Source: JBAYDV01 sp041668045
GTDB taxonomy: Bacteria; Bacteroidota; Bacteroidia; Bacteroidales; UBA932
Assembly: GCA_041668045.1 (NCBI GenBank)
Contig: JBAYDV010000041.1
Span: 1-17,195, forward strand
Direction: 5' to 3'
DNA: 17,195 bases
Numbering within the stretch: position 1 is the first letter of the stretch; each line of letters starts with the position of its first letter. Below, piece by piece: positions 8,540 to 15,916 of this stretch. The notes under the pieces were generated by a model, which worked only from the letters and a program-made list of their open reading frames with translations, made no database searches and was not told where the DNA came from. The translations under genes and the position numbers were made by a program.

Positions 8540-9409
8540 TTATTTATTAGTTTTGGCACCTTTTACACATCTTTTAATAAGTCCACATAGTACTTTTCCT
8601 GGACCTAATTCTACGTATTCTGTAGCACCATCTTTTTCCATATTTAATACAGTTTGTGTCCATCTAACTGGAGAAGTCAGCTGCATTAATAAATTATTCT
8701 TGATCTCTTTAGGATCTGTATGAGGAAGAGCATCTACATTTTGATAAATAGGACACTTAGGTGTTTTAATATCTGTAACTTTTATAGCTGAAGCTAATTC
8801 AAGCCTTGCTGGCTCCATAAATGGAGAATGAAATGCTCCACTTACTTGTAAAATTAAAGCTCTACGTGCACCTGCTTTAGTAGCAGCTTCACAAACTGCG
8901 TTGACAGCTTCGACAGCTCCTGAAATTACAATTTGTCCTGGGCAATTATAATTAGCAGGAATAACTACTCCTGCTACATCGTTACATATTTCTTCAACTT
9001 CTTCATCTTTTAGGCCAATAATAGCAGCCATAGTTGAAGCTTGACTCTCACATGCTTTCTGCATAGCTATAGCTCTTGCAGAAACCAGTTTCAATCCATC
9101 TTCGAAACTCATGGCACCCGCTGCTACTAAAGCAGAGAATTCACCAAGAGAATGACCTGCTACCATATCAGGTTTAAAATTTTCTTCTGTAAGAGCAAGT
9201 GCTAGTGAATGTAAAAAAATAGCAGGCTGAGTCACCTTAGTCTGTTTTAAATCTTCCGCACTTCCTTCAAACATTATATCTGTTATGCGAAAACCTAATA
9301 TATCATTAGCTTGTTCGAATAGTTTTTTTATTTCTGGGTTAGTATCATATAAATCTTTACCCATTCCTGTAAATTGTGCCCCTTGTCCGGGGAATACATA
9401 AGCTTTCAT
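8540..9409 (-). CDS. fabD: Malonyl-CoA:ACP transacylase
   Basis: This 289-residue enzyme transfers malonyl from CoA to acyl carrier protein, supplying the extender unit for type II fatty-acid synthesis in the cytosol. The oxyanion loop FPGQGAQ lies at 6-12. The nucleophile S87 is in GHSLGE (85-90), the conserved Arg that binds the malonyl carboxylate is R112, and the catalytic base H194 is in GAFHSPF. A conserved Gln occurs in PGQIVISG (Q159). Length and motif spacing match bacterial FabD. ATG at 9409 puts the oxyanion loop at the usual place, and no longer start is needed. It is the first gene of the unit with nifJ. The tRNA-Arg gene begins 41 bases away on the opposite strand. No -7 box lies between fabD and the tRNA; the nearest on the correct strand is beyond the tRNA at 9523-9530. 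Confidence 0.96.
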   Translation of the reverse strand: MKAYVFPGQGAQFTGMGKDLYDTNPEIKKLFEQANDILGFRITDIMFEGSAEDLKQTKVTQPAIFLHSLALALTEENFKPDMVAGHSLGEFSALVAAGAMSFEDGLKLVSARAIAMQKACESQASTMAAIIGLKDEEVEEICNDVAGVVIPANYNCPGQIVISGAVEAVNAVCEAATKAGARRALILQVSGAFHSPFMEPARLELASAIKVTDIKTPKCPIYQNVDALPHTDPKEIKNNLLMQLTSPVRWTQTVLNMEKDGATEYVELGPGKVLCGLIKRCVKGAKTNK

Positions 9410-9430
9410 TAAAAATCTTCTTTTTATTTA

Positions 9431-9438
9431 TATATTTG
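9431..9438 (+). promoter_or_regulatory. Bacteroidetes -7 box for tRNA-Arg
   Basis: TATATTTG matches TAnnTTTG and ends 12 bases before the mature 5' end of the tRNA, a suitable distance for a very short leader. Confidence 0.55.
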
Positions 9439-9450
9439 CATTCAATTAAT

Positions 9451-9522
9451 GCTCCCGTATTTCAATGGATAGAATCTAGGATTCCGGTTCCTAAGATGAG
9501 GGTTCGATTCCCCCCGGGAGTA
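9451..9522 (+). tRNA. tRNA-Arg, anticodon CCG
   Basis: The 72-base sequence folds into a cloverleaf. The acceptor stem is GCTCCCG/CGGGAGT, with G1-U72 as a wobble pair, and A is the discriminator base. The D arm is TTTC/GAAT with an 8-base loop. The anticodon stem TAGGA/TCCTA holds loop TTCCGGT, giving anticodon CCG (reads CGG, Arg). A 4-base variable loop leads to T arm GAGGG/CCCCC with loop TTCGATT. CCA is not encoded. Oddities are a T10-T25 mismatch in the D stem and an A50-C64 mismatch in the T stem. CGG is a minor codon in this AT-rich genome, though one is used in ispF at 16714-16716. Confidence 0.93.
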
Positions 9523-9590
9523 CAAATTTATACTTTATTTTTATTTTTCTCTTCTTAAGCTTTATAATTATTCAAGTTTTTAGGTTGTAT

Positions 9591-10187
9591 CTAGTCATTA
9601 ATTATCTCTTTATCAGATACATCAGTGTACGGAACTGTTTTATGAAACAAGATAGTTAATCGTAAATCTGTCACTCCATATATTATTAAAGCTATACCAA
9701 AAATAGTAAATAAAGTTTTTGGCAAAACATCTGGTCGAAAAGTAATCCAAATACCAGTGATTAATAATACGGCTGAGATTAAAAAAATTACTAAAGAAAC
9801 TTTTTTAATTTTTGATAAACGAATAGCAGCAAATAATTGATCAACTCCTACTAATATTAATCCTATACCAAAAATTAATGATATAATATTTATTACATGA
9901 TTAGCAGAAAAAATAAATATTAAACCAAATAATATACTAATAGCACCACTCACATTTAACAGATAATCTCCAAACTCTCGTATATCTTTCTCTTTATTTT
10001 TCTTCGTACTTTTAGCTGAAGATATGATAGAAGTTGTTCCAAAGATTAATAATACGAAACCTAAAATACGCAATATTAATGTATTGGATGTCTCAGGCCA
10101 TATTACAAATGCTAAACCTACTAATAAAGCAAGAATCGCTCTTACATATCCATAGGTACTTTTGCGAATAGTAAATATTGATTTCAT
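9591..10187 (-). CDS. DUF308/HdeD-like six-helix membrane protein
   Basis: The 198-residue product is an integral inner-membrane protein with about six hydrophobic helices arranged as three similar pairs. In each, a helix ends in a Gly-rich, small-residue motif such as RILGFVLLIFG (about 40-50), FGIGLILVGVDQL (about 106-118) and FGIALIIYGVTDL (about 163-175). This repeat of short Gly-containing helix pairs is typical of DUF308, the family of the E. coli acid-resistance protein HdeD; the molecular function is unknown. A charged loop (about 58-72) and a polar C-terminal tail (about 183-198) face the aqueous phase. It is a single-gene unit diverging from the MFS gene, with a likely promoter at 10218-10225. 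Its stop faces the tRNA-Arg gene 68 bases away. Confidence 0.75.
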   Translation of the reverse strand: MKSIFTIRKSTYGYVRAILALLVGLAFVIWPETSNTLILRILGFVLLIFGTTSIISSAKSTKKNKEKDIREFGDYLLNVSGAISILFGLIFIFSANHVINIISLIFGIGLILVGVDQLFAAIRLSKIKKVSLVIFLISAVLLITGIWITFRPDVLPKTLFTIFGIALIIYGVTDLRLTILFHKTVPYTDVSDKEIIND

Positions 10188-10217
10188 ATTATATATTTAT
10201 ATGTAATTCCACGTTCA

Positions 10218-10225
10218 CAAAAGTA
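10218..10225 (-). promoter_or_regulatory. Bacteroidetes -7 box for the DUF308 gene
   Basis: Read on the - strand the octamer is TACTTTTG, matching TAnnTTTG, and it is followed by TG as at several other boxes here. It lies 30 bases before the start codon of the DUF308 gene. Confidence 0.45.
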
Positions 10226-10305
10226 CAAAAAATATGCCTACTTAGAAAAAATAATACATATTAAAGAAAATAGCTATTTTATAGGTCATGTTGATATGTT
10301 TTTAT

Positions 10306-10313
10306 TATATTTG
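10306..10313 (+). promoter_or_regulatory. Bacteroidetes -7 box for the MFS transporter gene
   Basis: TATATTTG matches TAnnTTTG and lies 46 bases before the start codon at 10360, in the divergent region shared with the DUF308 gene. Confidence 0.5.
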
Positions 10314-10359
10314 ACGTCATTAACACTAAAAATAAAAGGCTATAATTAAATCGAAAGTA

Positions 10360-11634
10360 ATGAGTACTAAATTAAGACTTATCATAATGAATTTTCTCCA
10401 ATACGCAGTATGGGGAGCATATTTAACATCTCAATCAAGATATTTAGCAGACATAGGAATGGCAGATAAAATAGGAAACTTTTTCGCCATTCAAGGTATA
10501 GTATCCATATTTATGCCTGCTTTAATAGGAATAATAGCAGATAAATGGATACCAGCTCAGAAAATGTTAAGTCTCAGTCACTTAATCGCAGGAATCTCGA
10601 TGATAGCTGCAGGTTTTTATGGGATGACTGCAGGTGCTGATGTTCAATATAGTACACTATTTGCTTTATATACATTAAGTGTAGCTTTCTATATGCCAAC
10701 GATATCATTATCCAACTCCGTAGCATATACTGCTTTAGATACTGCACATTTAGATACTGTAAAAACTTTTCCTCCTATCAGAATATGGGGAACTATTGGC
10801 TTCATAGTATCTATGTGGGCTACAGATTTACTTGGATTCCAAGGTAATTCTAAACAATATATACTTTGCGGAGGCTTGAGTTTAATTCTAGCCCTATATT
10901 CTCTGACACTTACTAATTGTCCAATAGATAAAAATCAAGGCAAAAAATCTTTTGCAGAAGCATTTGGACTTAAAGCCTTTACGTTATTTAAAAGTAAAAA
11001 AATGGCGATATTCTTTATATTCTCTATGCTATTAGGCGTTTCGCTTCAAATAACCAACGGATTCGCTAGTCCATATTTAGGAGACTTTGGTAATATCACG
11101 AAATATGCTGGCACTTTCGGAGTAGAACATTCAAATATATTAATATCACTTTCTCAGATATCTGAAACACTTTGTATCCTTCTTATTCCATTCTTCCTGA
11201 AACGTTATGGAATTAAAATCGTAATGTTAATATCAATGTTCGCATGGGTACTTAGATTTGGACTTTTAGGAGTAGGAAATCCAAAAGAATTAGTTTGGTG
11301 CTTCGTTCTATCAATGATAGTATATGGTGTAGCATTTGACTTTTTTAATATTTCCGGCTCATTATATGTCAATGAAAACACTGATACTAAAATACGTTCT
11401 AGCGCTCAAGGATTATTCATGTTAATGACTAACGGCTTTGGTGCTACTATAGGTGCTAAAGGAGCACAAATCATTGTTAACCACCTGGTTAATCCTTATA
11501 AAGACGATATTTTAGCTAAAATGGCAGGCTGGGCACACGCATGGTACGTATTTGCAGGATATGCATTAGTAGTCGCAGTTTTATTCTGGATACTATTTAA
11601 ATATAAACATACACCTGAAAAGAAAATAGCATAA
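10360..11634 (+). CDS. MFS transporter, nucleoside:H+ symporter (NupG/XapB-like) family
   Basis: The 424-residue product is a 12-helix inner-membrane transporter. The start, MNFLQYAVWGAYLTSQSRYL (residues 10-29), matches the first helix of the Nuc_H_symport branch of the major facilitator superfamily. That helix is followed by an FFAIQGI segment, then IADKWIPAQKML (59-70), a variant of the MFS loop 2-3 signature. FPPIRIWGTIGFIVSMW (about 137-153) begins helix 5. A basic central loop (about 191-217) divides the two six-helix halves, and the C-terminus is basic (KYKHTPEKKIA). Family members import nucleosides with protons, and bacteroidal relatives are commonly annotated as nucleoside permease; the actual substrate is inferred. 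The gene is monocistronic, diverging from the DUF308 gene and converging on the Sua5-type gene, with a hairpin 10 bases after its stop. Confidence 0.87.
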   Translation: MSTKLRLIIMNFLQYAVWGAYLTSQSRYLADIGMADKIGNFFAIQGIVSIFMPALIGIIADKWIPAQKMLSLSHLIAGISMIAAGFYGMTAGADVQYSTLFALYTLSVAFYMPTISLSNSVAYTALDTAHLDTVKTFPPIRIWGTIGFIVSMWATDLLGFQGNSKQYILCGGLSLILALYSLTLTNCPIDKNQGKKSFAEAFGLKAFTLFKSKKMAIFFIFSMLLGVSLQITNGFASPYLGDFGNITKYAGTFGVEHSNILISLSQISETLCILLIPFFLKRYGIKIVMLISMFAWVLRFGLLGVGNPKELVWCFVLSMIVYGVAFDFFNISGSLYVNENTDTKIRSSAQGLFMLMTNGFGATIGAKGAQIIVNHLVNPYKDDILAKMAGWAHAWYVFAGYALVVAVLFWILFKYKHTPEKKIA

Positions 11635-11643
11635 TATTATATG

Positions 11644-11680
11644 GCAATGGCTCTGCCGATTATGTGCAGAGCATCATTGC
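11644..11680. terminator. Hairpin between the MFS and Sua5-type genes
   Basis: A GC-rich 13-bp stem (gcaatggctctgc at 11644-11656; gcagagc-at-cattgc at 11666-11680) contains one 2-base bulge and a 9-base loop. It sits between two convergent stop codons and is the strongest fold nearby, but neither strand has a U-tract. It is either a non-canonical terminator or a 3'-end stabiliser for both transcripts. Confidence 0.6.
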
Positions 11681-11700
11681 TAATATACTCGCGTTAAACC

Positions 11701-12354
11701 CTATCGAATAACTTTTACGCTTCCATCTAAATCAATCTTAACGATTGATGAAGATTTATGAGATGATTTTGATTCTAAATCTTTAGGTGCTACCCAATCA
11801 ACCTGTTTTAAAATTTCTTCTGAAATTTCAGAAAATTTCAGAGCAGAAGCTTCACCAGATATATTGGCTGAGGTAGATACTATAGGTTTTCTATACTTTC
11901 TTATTAAACGAGTGCAGAATGGTTCATACAGAGTGTTGTTCTTAAACGACCTAGATCTGTTAGCCACAGATTTCGCATTGCCATAAGAAACATCTTCATC
12001 GTCTTCAGGCTTATTATAATAAGGTATTCTGATCCCGACGCTGCCATCTTCTGCTATAACATTTGGTGCTAAATTTATGCCTTTAGGATATATTATAGTT
12101 AGAGGATTGCTCGTTATCTCTGCCATATCTACGGCCATTTCAGGGATTTTATCTACATAATGGCAGATCATATCCATATCTGAGACTAATATTATCAGAC
12201 TTTTAGAGTCAGCTCTTTTTTTAATTTTATATACTTTTTCGACAGCCTCCGCATTAGTCGCATCACAACCTATGCCCCAAATAGTATCTGTAGGATAAAG
12301 GATAATCCCTCCTGCTTTAAGAATCTCAATAGCTTCTTTTATAGCTTCATTCAT
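11701..12354 (-). CDS. Sua5/YrdC/YciO family protein (threonylcarbamoyl-AMP synthase-like)
   Basis: The 217-residue protein belongs to the Sua5/YrdC/YciO fold, whose best-known members make threonylcarbamoyl-AMP from Thr, bicarbonate and ATP for the t6A37 tRNA modification. Seen motifs are GGIILYPTDTIWGIGCDA (15-32), KKRADSKSLIILV (45-57), PLTIIYP (84-90), GIRIP (107-111), PIVSTSANISGE (157-168) and a C-terminal SSIVKI strand. These cover the nucleotide-binding KRx(5)S-type residues and the STSAN site. Between GIRIP and the helix beginning FCTRLIRK, an extra acidic-then-basic polar segment of about 33 residues (112-144) interrupts what is usually a very short connection. It is the last gene of the mutL operon, 5 bases after the EEP stop, and converges on the MFS gene. 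A YciO-type paralogue without t6A activity cannot be excluded. Confidence 0.88.
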   Translation of the reverse strand: MNEAIKEAIEILKAGGIILYPTDTIWGIGCDATNAEAVEKVYKIKKRADSKSLIILVSDMDMICHYVDKIPEMAVDMAEITSNPLTIIYPKGINLAPNVIAEDGSVGIRIPYYNKPEDDEDVSYGNAKSVANRSRSFKNNTLYEPFCTRLIRKYRKPIVSTSANISGEASALKFSEISEEILKQVDWVAPKDLESKSSHKSSSIVKIDLDGSVKVIR

Positions 12355-12359
12355 GATAT

Positions 12360-13475
12360 TTATTTTATATAAAAAGTAGTATGGACCGGATAATGGTCCG
12401 AATAATTTATTTTATCTGTTTCGTGATTTTTCACTTTAAAATCTGAAGGAATAAGAACATAATCTATTCTTAATAAAGGATAAAATCTATAATATGTAGA
12501 ACTAAATCCTTTACCAGCCTCCATAAAAGTATCTATGCGACCTGTACTTAATTTATGATATGTATAAGACATTGGAGTATCATTAAAATCTCCACATATA
12601 ATAGCTTGATAAGGGCAAGTATGTATATTTCCTAGAACCAAATTCGTCTGGCTAGCTCTTTTAATTGATCTCCCGAGCATACGATTATGTACATTATCTA
12701 ACTCGTGTGATATACTATCATAATTACCACTCATTTTCTTAATAATTGATGAAAAAGACAGATTATAAGACTCTAAGTGACTGTTATAAAGACGTATAAT
12801 CTTCCCCGATATCATTAAATCTGTGTAAATAGATAAATTAGTACTTTTCGGAAATGAGATACTCTCACCTCGTTTTATTGGATATTTGGAATATGTAATA
12901 TTGCCTACATAAGTACTAGAATTCCATTTAATAAAATGATGATACTGATAAGGATATTCCTTAAATCTCATAATATTTTTAGCGGAATCTGAAGTTTGAT
13001 ATTCTTGCAGACAAACTATATCAGCATGGCTGTTTTTTATATAATTTCGTATTTTATTCAAAGATACTATAGAACTTGAGCCATCTCTATTAGCTTGAAA
13101 ACGACCTACATTATAAGTTAAAAGTTCTATTTTTTCTCCTTCAAAAGTTAAATGCTCATTTTTATTATTGACCTTATAAAAATACTCTACGAAAAATAGA
13201 GTGGGAAGAAGAAATAATAATAAAGACCAAGCTGTTTTGGACTTGTTTAAAATAGAGCAGACAAATAAAGCTATATTTATTAACACTATTGGAATAAAAA
13301 ATAGTCCGAATAGCATAGGAATACGAAAAATCGCAGGATTAATAAAGACAGCTATATAAGATAAGAAAAGCGAAGCGACAGATACTATTATAATAAGTCT
13401 ATAAATAACTCTGAAAATAAAGAAAGGCTTTCTATCTTTAGACTGCTTTGAATTATATTTTCTGCGCTTTGCCAT
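12360..13475 (-). CDS. Membrane-anchored endonuclease/exonuclease/phosphatase (EEP) family protein
   Basis: The 371-residue product has a basic N-terminus (MAKRRKYNSK), three hydrophobic helices (about 20-45, 52-73, 81-100) and then an EEP (DNase I-like) catalytic domain from about 115. The phosphohydrolase residues are present: N122 in TYNVGRF, E158 in CLQEY, H233 in NSHLES, D296/N298 in CGDFND, D338 in RIDYV, and the terminal SDH (S359, D360, H361). The domain therefore looks active and metal-dependent. The topology suggests the catalytic part follows an odd number of helices and so faces the periplasm if the basic N-terminus stays inside. The substrate (lipid phosphodiester, nucleic acid or other) is not readable. 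It lies 5 bases after the rhomboid stop in the mutL operon. Confidence 0.85.
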   Translation of the reverse strand: MAKRRKYNSKQSKDRKPFFIFRVIYRLIIIVSVASLFLSYIAVFINPAIFRIPMLFGLFFIPIVLINIALFVCSILNKSKTAWSLLLFLLPTLFFVEYFYKVNNKNEHLTFEGEKIELLTYNVGRFQANRDGSSSIVSLNKIRNYIKNSHADIVCLQEYQTSDSAKNIMRFKEYPYQYHHFIKWNSSTYVGNITYSKYPIKRGESISFPKSTNLSIYTDLMISGKIIRLYNSHLESYNLSFSSIIKKMSGNYDSISHELDNVHNRMLGRSIKRASQTNLVLGNIHTCPYQAIICGDFNDTPMSYTYHKLSTGRIDTFMEAGKGFSSTYYRFYPLLRIDYVLIPSDFKVKNHETDKINYSDHYPVHTTFYIK

Positions 13476-13480
13476 ATTCT

Positions 13481-14125
13481 TTAATGATACATTCTATTCG
13501 TTTTCTTCCAATATAACATTAATAACCATCCAAATAAAGCTCCTCCTAAATGAGCGAAATGAGCTACATTACCTCCAATACCAGCTAGGCCGAAGAATAG
13601 TTCTATTCCAGCGAAGATTAATACGAAATATTTAGCTTTTAATGAGACAGGTGGAAAAATTAAAGTTAAAACATTATTAGGGAATAACATTCCATAAGCT
13701 ATTAATAAACCAAAAATAGCTCCTGATGCTCCAACTGTCGGTATTGAATTCAATACAGCTAAAGCTTGTGGATCCATGCTACTAGCTTGAAGATACATTA
13801 CCAATTCATGAAGTCCAGCTGCTCCTAATCCAGTTACGAAATAATATAATAAAAATTTATTACTTCCCCACATATTTTCAAGAATACATCCGAATAACCA
13901 TAGAGTGTACATATTGAAAAATATATGGAAAAAATCACCATGCATAAATAAATGCGTTATGATTTGATAAGGATGAAAGAATGGAGATCCTACATAAAAC
14001 AAGGACATGTATTCATACATTAAATTCCCTGTAAATTTGGTAAATATCCAAACTATTATATTTATAATTATAAGTCTTTTAACTACAGGTGTAGTCATTC
14101 TAGAAAAATTTTCGAGTAAAGCCAT
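13481..14125 (-). CDS. Rhomboid family intramembrane serine protease
   Basis: This 214-residue multi-helix inner-membrane protease cleaves helices within the bilayer. The family's active-site elements are intact: HGDFFHIFFNMY in the second helix (H67 and N71 match the oxyanion pair), the catalytic serine S134 in GASGAIFG, and the catalytic His H192 in AHFAHLGG. EXMWGSNKF-type sequence after helix 2 (83-91) is the usual L1-region motif. The arrangement looks like the basic six-helix core with a short cytosolic N-terminus, without extra domains. Substrates are unknown. The ATG directly follows the mutL stop (1-base gap), so translation may be coupled. The next gene encodes the EEP protein. In related Bacteroides genomes I recall two rhomboid genes in tandem at this position; only one is here. 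Confidence 0.93.
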   Translation of the reverse strand: MALLENFSRMTTPVVKRLIIINIIVWIFTKFTGNLMYEYMSLFYVGSPFFHPYQIITHLFMHGDFFHIFFNMYTLWLFGCILENMWGSNKFLLYYFVTGLGAAGLHELVMYLQASSMDPQALAVLNSIPTVGASGAIFGLLIAYGMLFPNNVLTLIFPPVSLKAKYFVLIFAGIELFFGLAGIGGNVAHFAHLGGALFGWLLMLYWKKTNRMYH

Positions 14126-14126
14126 A

Positions 14127-15908
14127 TTACATATATCGTTCTAATTCATTTATTGAAATTATCGTCATGCACTTTTTACCATCAGGAGCCCTGTCTGGTT
14201 CTCTGCATATGAATAAAGTATCTACCAATAATTGTGCCTCTATCAGATTTAAATTCTCAGAAGAAGATGAAGCACCACTTTTAGCCAATTTTCTAGCTAC
14301 TTTTTCTCTTACACCTGCATTTTCCAAAGATTCGCCACTCATATCTGACAAAATGTCTATTAACTCATCGATACTTTTACTCACACTGTCATTTTCAGTA
14401 GTGAATCCCTCTGGCAAACCAAAAATTTCCACTTCATCATCATTCTCAGAAGGACGAATATCAAAACCTAGAAGTTTTAATTTTTGTGTGTCTGACATTA
14501 AAATTGAATATGCATTTTTCTCTAACTGTATCTTAATAGGAAATAAAGAAGTCTGAATAATAGGATTAAAATTATCAAGCGAGGCTAAAATCCTTTCATA
14601 AAAGATTCTTTCTTTAGACCTAGCAATATGAATCATCAATATACCTGATTTAACAGGTGTTATTATATATTTATTCTTTATGATTAGCAAATTTTTTGAA
14701 TCCATTTTTTCCTCGAATATAGCACCGTAACCGTTCTCCATAGAAGTTAACGGATCTACGATATTATTAGCTGGTTGATAATTATGTATAAACAGTTCTT
14801 CTTCCTTAAATGGATTAAATAGGGGATCATAATCAACTTTTGGAGGCGGAACATACTGCCCTTTTTTTGGCAGCATTGGTATTTCAGGAGAACCTTCTGT
14901 ATCAAAATCAATACTTGGTCCCAAAGCATTCATACCTATACCTTCGCGAACGGCAGAATGTAATATCTGAAAAATAGCAGACTCTTCTTCAAACTTCACC
15001 TCTGTTTTAGAAGGATGAATATTAAAATCTATAGTCTCGGGATTAGTCTCAAAATATATGTAATATGAAGGATTATAATCAGAAGGTATTAAATTTTCGT
15101 AAGCCTTTGTTACTGCTTTATGAAAATATGGACTTTTAAAAAAACGTCCATTCACGAAGAAAAATTGATGACCTAATCTCTTATGAGCATTCTCTGGTTT
15201 TCCTATAAAACCTGTTAATTTCACAATAGATGTTTCTACATTTATATCTACGATATTTTTAATAATATCCTTAGTTCCAACTGCCACTATTCGTTGTTTC
15301 AGATTAGGCACAGCAGGAAGTAAATAAACATTCTTTTTATTATGATTTAACATAAATTTTATATCATGATGACATAAAACTATTCTTACAAACTCTGTAA
15401 CAATATGTCTAAATTCCGCAGCATCAGACCTTAAAAATTTTCTACGTGCAGGTATATTATAGAATATATTTCTAATAGAAATATTAGTTCCTACAGGACA
15501 AGAAATAGGTTCTTGTGAAACAAGTCCTGACTGACAATAAACTACCTCTGTACCTACCTCATCCTCCTTTCTTCTAGTTTTAATTGACACATCAGCTACT
15601 GCTGCTATCGAAGGTAAAGCCTCTCCTCTAAAACCATAAGAACGAATTTTATCTAAATCGTCAGCACTAGATATTTTAGAAGTAGCATGTCGAGCAAAAC
15701 ATAAAACAGCATCAGTCTCGGACATACCACTACCATCATCGATTACCTGAATAAGTGTTTTTCCTGAATCACTAATATTTACTACAATATTTGAGGCTCC
15801 TGCATCAATAGCATTTTCAATTAACTCTTTTAAAGCAGAAGCAGGTCTTTGAACTACTTCACCTGCGGCTATTAAATTTGAAATTTGGGGTGGAAGTATT
15901 TTAAGCAT
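14127..15908 (-). CDS. mutL: DNA mismatch repair protein MutL
   Basis: The 593-residue MutL couples mismatch recognition by MutS to downstream excision. The N-terminal GHKL ATPase is complete: IAAGEVVQRPASALKELIEN (13-32) with general base E28 and Mg-binding N32, then DDGSGM, the RHATSKI lid and GFRGEALPSIAAV. A transducer domain follows, and a linker of about 60 variable residues leads to the C-terminal dimerisation domain. There the position of the DQHA(X)2E(X)4E endonuclease motif reads HIAR at 427-430, with E433 and E438 kept. The distal Cys-Pro-His-Gly-Arg-type motif is represented only by a PDGK sequence near the end. The protein is slightly shorter than typical. It is the second gene of its operon, 8 bases after a small membrane-protein gene and 1 base before the rhomboid gene. 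Confidence 0.96.
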   Translation of the reverse strand: MLKILPPQISNLIAAGEVVQRPASALKELIENAIDAGASNIVVNISDSGKTLIQVIDDGSGMSETDAVLCFARHATSKISSADDLDKIRSYGFRGEALPSIAAVADVSIKTRRKEDEVGTEVVYCQSGLVSQEPISCPVGTNISIRNIFYNIPARRKFLRSDAAEFRHIVTEFVRIVLCHHDIKFMLNHNKKNVYLLPAVPNLKQRIVAVGTKDIIKNIVDINVETSIVKLTGFIGKPENAHKRLGHQFFFVNGRFFKSPYFHKAVTKAYENLIPSDYNPSYYIYFETNPETIDFNIHPSKTEVKFEEESAIFQILHSAVREGIGMNALGPSIDFDTEGSPEIPMLPKKGQYVPPPKVDYDPLFNPFKEEELFIHNYQPANNIVDPLTSMENGYGAIFEEKMDSKNLLIIKNKYIITPVKSGILMIHIARSKERIFYERILASLDNFNPIIQTSLFPIKIQLEKNAYSILMSDTQKLKLLGFDIRPSENDDEVEIFGLPEGFTTENDSVSKSIDELIDILSDMSGESLENAGVREKVARKLAKSGASSSSENLNLIEAQLLVDTLFICREPDRAPDGKKCMTIISINELERYM

Positions 15909-15916
15909 GGGTTAAT

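Noticed and set aside
9376..9558. 60-codon + strand frame across the tRNA-Arg gene
   Set aside because: It overlaps the fabD start and the whole tRNA on the same strand, and its residues have no protein-like pattern; the tRNA fold explains the sequence.
10188..10359. Possible regulator-binding palindrome or small RNA in the DUF308/MFS divergent region
   Set aside because: Only the two promoter boxes could be supported; no symmetric operator-like sequence was clear.
14167..14556. 129-codon + strand frame inside mutL
   Set aside because: It is antisense to the well-supported C-terminal domain of mutL, has no start context or promoter box, and its Ser-rich composition reflects the complementary strand.
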